From assembly GCA_947247005.1 (NCBI GenBank), contig OX365953.1, forward strand, positions 24,984,784-25,048,783: a stretch of DNA of 64,000 bases, read 5' to 3'. Both the position numbers and the translations under genes were made by a program. Positions 23,601-35,600 of the stretch are shown here, piece by piece. Origin of the DNA: Spisula solida (Eukaryota; Mollusca; Bivalvia; Venerida; Mactridae). The notes under the pieces are model-generated. The model was not told the DNA's origin and ran no database searches. It worked only from the letters and a program-made list of their open reading frames with translations. Position 1 is the stretch's first letter. Each line of letters opens with the position of its first letter.

Positions 23601-26600
23601 AATAAGATATTGCAATAAATGTTTCGAAAAATCATCTATAAAAAATGCGATTTGTGACTCACGTTGGCCAATTCTTCACCGTTCAAGCTTCTTAGCTTAC
23701 TGTTTGGAATTTTTCTCAAAGCATTTTCACTTGGAAGAAAAATGTCACTTTTTCTGCCGTTGCAATAGGGGACACGACCTTGAGATAAAATCGACTATCC
23801 TCGGTTAGAGTTTTGATCATTTGACTCCATAATCTAAAAATAGAAAATCAGCAGTTTGCATGTAAAAGGTGTTTTTTGTCACAAAAACCCTATTGAAAAT
23901 AAACTAAGCCCCCACCATGCATTACAATAGATGTAGTTATAAACATTTCCAGCTTGTTTCACCTCTGCCATGACATTGGGGCTTTTCAATTTTTCATGCT
24001 GTCTTGGGGTCTTTCCCTGTAGTTCCTTATTGCATGCTGTCTTACAATTACTCATCATGACTTTGACTGGACCTTTTGTGCCCGGCTCTTTCTGTTGAAT
24101 GCTGCATGTGCCTTATCATTGCCTTCAGATGTTCACCAGAAAGTCCACGTCACTCTTAAAGGGGGACTTTGCCAGCAGTAGGGGGCACAGCATAGGCCTT
24201 ATTTTCATAATTGTTTACCTGGTAAAGTCCCCCTTTAACAGTCTTTGTGATGCAACTATTCTTGTGTGCCATTTTTGTCACCTTTGTGGTAAACCCTCGG
24301 CGTCTTTGTGTTCTGCTGATTCTGTTGAGTGCTGCTTTAATTTCCTAGCAGATTTGTGACTATCTTCTTAAATATTTCCTTCACAACAAATTACATTCAA
24401 TTTGCTTTCGTCGTCTATTTTGAGCATTCGCGATACATATTCAAACCGAAACAGAAAGAATCTTCACTTAATTTTATTAACCATACCCCTTTTAATTTGG
24501 TTTTACGTTCAGATGACGGTATTAAAGTCATAATATTGAGGCTACCTATAGACATTGTCCTCAGACACAATGCTAGTCTGCAATTTTCAATTTACAACTA
24601 CCCTCATATGCTGTTAGTGTCAAGCAAGAAAGCAAACACACCATGCAACACTGTTAATTTAAGAACTTAACAAAGTCACTGTGCCTAGACTCGAGCCTAC
24701 AAACACTTTACACTCTATAGACCCCTCCCCTCGTCTATCAAATACAAATTCATGAATAATATAATATTATTCTTCTAGCATAAAGAATGTCACCAAGAAA
24801 ATTTGCTTATACATTTGAAATTCAAAATTAGCTAATTTTTCGATCTGTGGAAAAAATATCCACTGTATTACAGAAATATTCATTAATAAATATCTCAATA
24901 ATCTAGATTGTTTTTCTCCAACAAACATGTTATATAAGGCAATCAATATTTTTAGTTCATTTGGGAATTAAAAACTTAGGAATGGTTTAAATATTTTATT
25001 AGAATGTATCCATTTGTTTATCTTGTTTTAATTTAAGAGCAAATGGCTTCTCTTTTCTCGTTATAAATTTATTACCCTGGTGGCTACATATTCCATCAGA
25101 AATGAGGTGTGGAGAGTAATTTATGTAATAAGTTATAAGAATTGTATTCTATCAAAACATACAGATATCCTCTATATATAAGTTATAAAAAAAGGCCGAG
25201 CATATATAGCCTTTATATTCGCCAGTCAGCTTTCTGCTGAAACATGGCAGGCATATGAGTGCATCGATCTGTATCTAAACCCAGGTTTCCAGATTAGACG
25301 GCAAGCGCCCTAACCATTGAGCTTTGAGCTACGGAGGCACGCAATTAAGAACTGCATAAAATAATAGCTTTAATCCTTTTGTTGAGCACACCGTGTAGCT
25401 GCTCAGTATAAAATAGTTAACATTTATAATTTATAAATAAAAAAAAATAAAAAATAATAATTATAAATCAAGATAGTGTCCTTGTATTTCCTCAATATTA
25501 TCCTTATAACATAATCATTTCATTACTTTTTTCAATTTTAGACCAATAATCCTAGGGCAGGGGTTATCATACTGAAAAACCACATTTTGACCCTCAAGAT
25601 TTTGGTTTGAAGGGTCATTGTCTCTTAAAATCATGGTATTTTGCCTATAAAATAGTCAAATTTAATCAAAAGTATCAAAATGACCCCTCAGATTCAGAAG
25701 CTAGTGGAACCCCTAGTGATATAACACTGTGTTAATATAATATAGTAATAATAGTGACTCTGTTACCTTTTTTAATACATTTTGTGTTATTCGCATTGAC
25801 CAAGTTATTTATTCAAATGTGTTTTGTCCAATATGAGGTTGGCATGATATTAAAGATGTAAGAGTGTACATAATATATTGTAGATAGGTTAATGTAGATG
25901 ATGTTTAACAATCCTTGGTTATTATAAAGAGAGCTGAGAAAGTCAGAATCATGCGTAATTATGTCACTATGTATACATTTGTACTATTTCACATTATAGA
26001 TCTACATCTGAATGAATAAAACATATTTGATAGACTTATTATACTAAGATTGAGTGTCTGCTTAAGACAGCTAGATTAGAACGTAACTATGAAATGCATG
26101 CAATTCTAAGAACAGATCATGAGATTTCACGGAAATTACAACAACAGAACGGGTCACTAACATGACAAGCATTAACAGACACTGTCACATGACCACTATG
26201 GTACATCACATGACTAGAATTTATATAGTATAATGTCTCAAGATCATGCAGCATCATAATATCACATAACATGAATTATATGTCACTTGACAACCAAGCA
26301 TATAATACAAGGTCACATGACCAGCATTATACATGTCACATGACCAGCATTATACATGTCACATGACCTGCATTATACATCATATGACCACCAATTATAT
26401 AATACAAGGTCACATGACCAGCATTATATATGTCACATGACCAGCATTACACATCACATGATTATTATAAGCAGAGAAAAAGCGACATACTGCATAAAGA
26501 GCAAGTAGCATTTTAAAACTTTAATGTTCAGCTATCATGATAAATACACCATTATCAGGGATGCCAAGTCAGACAACCTCAGTACTGTTCAACTATAATA

Positions 26601-29600
26601 TCTGAACCACAGGGGTTTGACACATAAACCTACAATGATTTTCCAAAAAAAAAAAAGACTAACTGTTAATCATTGTAGGTTTATGCGTCAAACCCCTGTG
26701 ATCAGAACTGCATGATGAGCGTATTCTGATCTCATTGCAATCAGCTGTCATGTTTCAAGGGGACTCGAAATTTCCATGATTGACATATAAATACCTTATT
26801 GTTGATTTTTAGAGTCGGGAGAAGTGTACTTTATGCACTCTTGTTTTATTATACCTTGTCTTGTATAAATTAAATATATAATTGGTCTGACAGAATTTAT
26901 ATCCTTATTTGCTGCCGGTAGGGGACTAAAAACAAAATACTCTCGCCAAACAAACTAGTATATGGAACAAAACCCTGATGCGAAGCAAGCAAAATCAAAT
27001 TCAACTTCAAACAAATATAAACCACTGCAAGACCTAGTACAGTATACCAGCAACCATAGAAAGTATGAAACTCACACTTTTGTTGTCTAAACATTTAGCT
27101 GTATCTAACCCATTGCAGAATGTATACCAAATGATAATTTAGAGGTTTTCAACCGTTTGTGATGTATATATGACATGTTATGAAAGCATCGTTATGTGAA
27201 CAAGTTATTAGCATTATATTACATAACATTATAATTAAATAACATTACATTTATATTGTTCAAAGTGCATGACTGGGTTAATCTTTGTTTTATTTTTTTT
27301 TTCAAAAATCTTAATTTGTTTCAAAAATCAAAGCACTGAAAGTATCTTTATTCTATTTTAAAAATCGTATAAAAAGCAGGTTATATTTTTGTCAATTAAC
27401 TGCTTTGAAAATGAACCAAATGCTCGTCCTGCAAAATGAAGAAATTCCTTAAAAATCTGATGCATGATAACTTAAATATGCTCATTATATTAAAACAGTC
27501 ATGCTAAATGGTCTAAGTTTATTGACCAAAACCATAAATAATAAAATCTTTAGAAAAAAGTGCAAAATGCACACAAATTTAAGATCATTGAGGCTCATTT
27601 TAGTTGAAATTCATTACAATCAGATGCAAAATAACTTTAACATGATCATTATATTAAAGCAGGCAAGCAAAATAACTCTTTAGAGAAAATTGCAAAATGA
27701 ACAGAAAGTTCAAATCATTAAACGCTCATTGTAGTTGTTCACATAAGTAAGCTTAATGAAGACATGTTATAATAATACTATTAGAAGGCAAATACAAGCG
27801 TAGATGTGGAACACATTCCTGTGAGAGGTTCAGGCGATACACCACTTACGTCCGCTAACTCTTTCTCTTGAAGTTTGTTCAACTTTGACGATATCTTACG
27901 CAGTGCGTTTTCAGACGGTAAAAAGAACGTTACTTTTTCTGCCGTTTCTAGTGGAGTGACGGCTGAGTAGTAATATCTTTGCAAATTTTCAATGAACCTT
28001 TTCATTACTCTGCAAGGGATTGTGGTAGAAAATAAACATTTTACAAGATACATTTTTAGTAATTCCCTAAACCTCTGGAAAAAACCCTCAGAGAAACAGT
28101 ACCAAGTTAAAGTTTATTTTCAGACATGTACTAGTATGATGTCCTTTCATTTTACCCCCACCCTGATCATTGAGCCATATGCCGGCTGTTAACAGAGCAC
28201 TACTGGCAGCTTCAGTACATAGGCTCTCAGATACCCAAATCATAAGCTTTTATAGTTTAATAAATACCTAGATACCAGCATGAGCAATGTTAGTGTGCAT
28301 GGTACGGCCATGTGACCCACATGCAAATATATGCAAAAAAATACATATACACATATATTCCTTCACATATATATATATCAAATTAAGCAGACATGCAGCC
28401 CATTCTTGTCATAATTATGACACTTTGTAATACAATTCATTACACCATAAATATTATGTTAACAAGAGATGTTTGTGTAACATGTATGCCCCCATGGCAG
28501 CCCAATAGTCAGAAATGGGAGATGTCACCGTGACCTTGACCTTTGACCTACTGACCTCAAAATCAATAGGGGTCTTCTATTGTTGCTGACCAACCTCCAT
28601 GTTTGAAGATCCTAGGGCAAAGCGTTTTTGAGTTATTGAACGGACACCATTTGGTCTACCGACAGACAGTCAGACCAACCTACATGTGCAAAGCAATATA
28701 CCCCCTCATCAAATATGGGGGGGGGCAATAAAAATGTCCGACACATTTCAATAGAAACATCCATACCTAACATACAGTATAGTTAATATATCATTGCATA
28801 CAAATCATGAAATGTACTATAAGCACAATAATTGGCTGAAACGCAAAAGGCATTCGAAAGAGCCTTTCAAATATTGACAATAAAAGGGAAATAGATCAAG
28901 CGTAAGGCTTTGTATAATAATTCATATGATAACATACAAGAACAAGTAGTTCAAATCATTACATAAGTAATATCTGTTTACCATAATTATCCATTTCTGA
29001 GAAATTAAGCCAATGTTGGAGTTTATGGAACCCTTTACTCCATAGATATGCCAATTTACTACCCAGCAGGTCTCAAATTTAACTATTTTGGCCACTTGCA
29101 ATTTTAGCAAGTAGCTTTTTCCAACTAGCTAAATCAGATTGTTTTTGCAAATTTAGACGTTCCATAAAAAACGTGACAATATCCTTAAACCTGTATTATA
29201 CCAATGTAACACAGCCAGAGCTTTTGTTTGTAGACCTTTAATAAATTTGAGATTGGATGCCCTGAAAACTCATTTTAAGTTTGTTAGCATTTTATGTCAT
29301 CATCAGAGATCAAAGGAATCATTTGTGATTGCAAAAAATAGCAATATCCACTTGCATTGTGTGAAATCTACTTGCATTTAGAAAGTTAGCAAGTAATAAA
29401 TTTGAGCTCTGCCCATACCCCATGTTCAGTCCCAACATAATGATTAATGAATATGGAGGGGGACACAATCCAAATACAAAAATTAAAGGGCATGCCCAGA
29501 AACTGGAGTGTCTTGGTTTGCATACAACAAAATTGCCTTTATCACTTGTAAAACCAACTATTATCGAAAGTCAAAGAAGAAATTGACCTTAAAAACTTAC

Positions 29601-32600
29601 TCTATAACGTGCGCTTCGATATTTTGTACATCGAATTGAATAAAAGGCTGTCAGCCTATTATTGACGACAATGATATTTATTCTTGAATTTTTTTTTTTA
29701 AACTTGCGGGATATTTCGTAACTTTTTAACAGGGTTTTCATTATTTGACTTAGGTATTGAAATGATACCAATTTGATTGCCATTTGAGACACTTCAGTTC
29801 CAGGGCATGCCCCTTTAACTAACCCTTCGATTATCGATGGAGATCACTTTTACTGATATTAATCATAAAAGGATGTTCATGAAATGCAGTACACATTTTT
29901 ACCCAAATCTTATCAAAATGAGTATGGAGATATTGAGCAAAGGGTTAAAAGGAAACACATTAATATTTTACCCAAAATAAGCAGCCATCATTTTCTAACA
30001 TTTATTTTCGAACTACCAAAATTGGATTTAATCAAGGGATTTGCCAGGGGCCTAATATTAATATTAATTTGAAAGGTCATTTTAATAACTCTAAACTGGA
30101 TTTAACAACTTAATACACAAAAAACATCCTATAATTTTCTCAACCTTTCTGTCAGATTCTAAGGGTCAACATTTAAGGCTGAGGCTTTCTGGAAATTTAA
30201 GGGGCCAAAAGGTTAATGTAAGGGTCAAGTAAACCCCTGGCATTACATCAAGGGAGGTAACTACTTACGATGTTTGTATGGTGGGGTCATCCGGATTCAT
30301 CAACCATTGGTAAACATTGAGGTTACTGACGGGGTTCAAAGGTCGATCTAGGACGTGTATGATGCCATTGCTACATTGTAGCTGTTCACTGGTGATCATT
30401 GCACCATTGATGAAGGTCGAGGTTGTACCAGTGGCCGATGCAGGGTTCTACAAAACAGAAGCAGATTATATCATTATTTCAGGCCACTGGCCTGTAGCTT
30501 TGCAGAGGCACTTGCCATGGTGAAAATTTGAGAAATTACCCAACTAAGCATAATTATCTTTTACAGAAAAGATACCTTTAGTAGACAATATTTGCCTTGG
30601 TGCTTTTATGTCTCTGGATACGGCCCTGAAATTCCTGGGTTTTACCGCCATTTTCAGCCATATAGAGACTTAGATCATTTTCATTGGTCAATTGTAAGAC
30701 TTGATTTAAAATCATCCAATCAGATGCCAGAGATTTAAAAATCTTATACTTACCATCCAATTATAACAGACGACTCTGAATAAATCTTTTCATCATCCAA
30801 TCAGAAGTCAGAGATTGGAAACCAGTTTCAGAATGCATCATTTTCATTGGCCAATTATAATACTAGATTTAAAATTATCTAATCAGATGCCAGAGATTTA
30901 AAAATCTTATATTTACCATCCAATACAGACGAATCCTCTTATTGATGAACAGCTGTCTTCCATTCAAAGCCTTTGCAGTCGAGTTATCATGTAACTGGTT
31001 AACTGTGATTTTCTGTTCAACTATATTATAAATAATAAATGAAATATATTCCCATGTAGTGACATACCATTACATTATCAAGTCATGTCAATCTATCAAC
31101 AGATATTGTTTTGGTCTATCGGATTTCTAACCCTGGAGTCATAATTTAGTTTCAGTTATTACAAATCAAAAACATTTATCTGTATATTATTCGGTAAATG
31201 AAAATTTTATATATACTTTTTTTATATATGTACGTATAGTAAGGGTTCCTGTCATTAAAAGAAAATATGACTCTCAGGTCAAAATGTGGCTTATCCAAGT
31301 TTACGGGTTAAAGGTTCATTGCAAGGGTCAAATGGAACCAATTGCTTCCCCTGAAGTAGGGACTGGTTGCCCAAAGAAACATTCACTACCATATTCTTCA
31401 AAGTTGACCACAAGTTGCCTGGGTTTATCAACCCAGAATCCTAACCAAATATTGAATGCTTGTTTTACACACCTGTAATGGCTTTACACATTTACAAAGT
31501 CTCTGAAGGGTAAATCGGGAATAACTAATTCATTATTTTTACATAATTTCATAATTTGTTTACATACATGACATTGTGTCCAATACAAACAGCAGAGACT
31601 GTATGCAATACTTGGGATGAATATGATATTTTTTCCTTTTTTACTTTGTTTTAAAAAAATTTGAAATAAAATGTAAAAATCAATAATTACGAGTGTATGT
31701 CTGAAGGTAGTCTCGTTTTTCCTCCATTGTAAGAGAGTTCAGCCTGGCTCTGGTGTTAGTAGGCATTGTGTTAAATGCTGTATCATTGAATGCAAACACT
31801 GTCAGTACCCCTGTACCACTGTACAACCCGGGCATCGCCTCCTGACACCAACTTCTAAACTGAAATAGAGAAATAATACATGTACAAAAAATAACAATTA
31901 TTGGGGAGTCATGGCTTAGAGGTTACAGGCAGGGGCGTAGCTTAGTCGAAATCAATATGTAGGCCACGTTATTTTAGGGGGGTTCGAGGCATACTCCCCC
32001 TGAAATTTTTTATTTCTATATCGCCGCAGCTGCATTCTTAGCAGTTTTCAGACTAAAATACAAGAACAACTACGACTCTCAATTGAGATAGGGTGAATAT
32101 ACTCCTATACCCCATACCCCCATTGATTTTATTGCATTTTTATTTTTTCGAGTTTCTGTGAAAAAGTTTAGGCCGCGGCCTATAGGAAGTTACCCCCCTG
32201 ACAGGGCTCACTCTTTGGGATCATGATATTCTAAGTTTGATTAATACAATAATACAATTATTGGTGAGTGACTTTAAGCAGGGCCATCGGCCTACTAATA
32301 AATGCCACATCCTTTTTTTATAGTGTGGTTCCACCTTAATTTGTTCAATGCACTATAAATTAGGATGTGGCATTTATTAGTAGGCCGATGGCCCTGCTTA
32401 AAGTCACTCACCAATAATTGTATTATTGTATTAATCAAACTTAGAATATCATGATCCCAAAGAGTGAGCCCTGTCAGGGGGGTAACTTCCTATAGGCCAT
32501 GACACGAGAAATCATGAATTTGTACAAGCTGTTCATGAATTTGTACGAGCTGTTCATGATTTAGATAAGTGTTTATTGTACAACGGTACAAGTTTTTCAA

Positions 32601-35600
32601 AGGGACAACTTTCTGGTAGAAATTGATAGCTTCTCCACAAGAAACTTCAGTTGTAATATACACAGGTGCAAGACTCAAAATCAAATTTGACTATACGTAT
32701 TTCCTTATTATGTCTATAGAACATAGTAGGACTATATAGCCAAATTTTATTTTGTGTCCTGCACCTGTGGTAATATATTCATGAAAAGGGTCAACGTTAA
32801 TTTGTTCACACTGTAACTTTACTTTACCCAGTCTACTCACTTGTGTATCCAGGTAAATGATCATATAGTCAAGTCAGGATAAGAATCCAGTGACGAAACG
32901 GTCGAGTCCACTATAACGGTGTAAAACCAATTATAAAGACTTATACTGTACAAACAACTATAATTTCAATGCTAAACTAACATACTTAACCTCGCTCTAC
33001 CTGTTATGATAATGGTTGTGATTTTTTGCGTACACATAAACTGCAACGTCACTGTCACAATATCCTAACTGGACTATACATGCCAACCCAAGCATACGGT
33101 AGTCATAACAACATGGCTTAAACATGATCCCATAGATACCATAAACTGGGTATTTAAAGGTGGGTAACCTCATTTGTGTAATGTAAATTAAAGGGCTATG
33201 AAAAAAATTCGGTTACTGCTTAGCCAAAACACTTATGTTGACTTTACAATAGCTCTTCTCATTCTTTGAATTATAGTCAAGCATAATACAAATGTAATAA
33301 ATATATATAATTGATGAATATCCTGGACAATTTTAACTTCTTAATGCACTTGATAACCATTTTCCCACTTAGTATAATTGATTTCTATTTGACACATGAA
33401 TAGAAAATTCAATAGATAACATAGTACTTATGAAGTTTGTTATGAGTATCGTAAACATGGCAGATATATAATGTGCCAGATAACCTATGTATATATATAT
33501 ATATATATATATGAGTCATTGCACACTTGTTTCAAACAATGGCATAGACTAAATTATAAATTACATGTGAATTGCGCAATATTTGCAAAAAAATAAATCT
33601 CTGACAATAAGGACATAAGATGGCAGATTTACCAATGCTTTAAGCCTATATAATGTATAGTATTGTCTGACCAGATTAAACTGAGACTACTTGAATAATT
33701 CGTTCAAGTCCGGATATTTCCGAAGTTATAAAAGCATATACATTGTAATTAGTACATTTATCGCTATGTGTGGCTTTATTGAGTTGCTACTAGATAACAA
33801 TATGTGATGGCTCAGTAGGTAAGTGTGCGGTTTGTAGACCACAAGGTATCGGGTTCGATTCAAACTCAATATTTTTTATTTAACTTTTTTTCTTTATATG
33901 CAAGTATGCTATTCATGCTTATAATCATCCCGATGTTCACATCTCCATTACACAATTCAGGCATACATTAAATCTATAATAGCAAAATCGTTGAAACATT
34001 GTTCATGTACTTGAAATAAAGAAATATGCAATTGGAAATGTCACAAAAACCGAAATTAAAGACCAAATTATATTAGACCCTACGTGAAAAAGTTTTAAAC
34101 ATAAACCCATTGATTCAAGGATAGAATGTTGAAGTAAAAAACATTAATGTCAAAAGGTTACAGTACGTTTTGAACCACCGAAGGCACAAACGTTTCCACT
34201 GCGCTACTATTCCTGCTTGGTTTTTCTTTTAAATTTTGTTATGAATGCAGAGATAACTGCACATGTAGTAAATAACATACGAATCGAAAACAGCCGAGTA
34301 CACCCGGGCGTATACGGACTTTGATCAGTCAGTCTCAGTTTAATCTGGTCAGACAATATAACTCCAACGCGATAAATTGCAATACAAAAACAAACACAAA
34401 ATGCGCTATATTTATCATTTCTGAATATATAGGAACATGAAAACTTTACATGCTGTGCTAAATGTGTGAATGCTTTCATTGGTAAGTGTTACGGTCCTTG
34501 ATTTTAATCCATAATAAAAATATAGGCAATATTGTGTTTGTACAATTCTGAACAGCAATTATAATCACAATTATCGCCATTATATAAATTATAATTAAAT
34601 AAATAATTGATGTATGTGAGAATGAAATCTGTATCTGATCGTAAATTTCCCTTCTGTAATGAAGTAGTCCGCTTCGATCTAATTCATGGTCCGCTCTGTC
34701 CCAAAACATGGTCCACTATATTGTCCAGCATTCACAAACATGTACACACTTCCTCCCCCCCCCCGAATTCCGGACGTTCCCCCCCCCAAGTCTGTTCCTC
34801 CCAAGACTTTTCCCTCCCAAAATGGGGGAGAATAGTCTAGGGATCTGAAGACATTTCCCTCCCAAGATGTTAAATAGTGAAAAGGGTGTTTAAAGTTCAC
34901 TTTACAGTATGGGTAGATCTAGCTGGTAAAAATCATAATCAATTGCGTGCAATATTTTATAGCATTGAATAAAAACAGCTTCAAATGTCATATAAAAAAG
35001 TATTCTTTGACAGTGGTTATCAATTATACATTTTAGAGAAATTAATTTTGCAATAGTTTTTTATTTATTTTATTTTTGGCCTTATATGGGTATCAACATA
35101 TAACAATTTGCAATAGAAACCACAGTCACATGTGTGTAAATGAGTCAAGGAGTACACAACGTGTTTTGAATTATAGTGTCTTGCAATAAGTCGTACAGTG
35201 ACAGGAAATTGCCAGATGTTTCAATCACAATAAGTCATACTAGTTGAATTGTATAGTATCACAATAACTTGTACAGTGATTTGGTTTATATGCGATGGAA
35301 ACATAATTCACCAATTTTTATGTGCAATACATGAATATCACATACTGTTACATCACTACATGTACATGATTTATACATGTACATGATTTAACCCTTTTTG
35401 TTAAAATAAACATACTTTGTTATAATATGCAACCCAATAATTGATTTTGACATTTCTTGACAATCTTTAAAGCAAGACACTTATCAAATATACATTATAC
35501 TGTATATATGACAGATGGTGACAGCATTATACTGATCAGTTGTAAATTAGTACCCCACTGTGGAACTAATTACAATGTCTGATATTGGTTGATTATCTTG

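Noticed and set aside
33803..33870. Functional tRNA gene
   Set aside because: The A and B boxes are good, but acceptor and anticodon stems do not pair properly and the segment sits in a transposable element.
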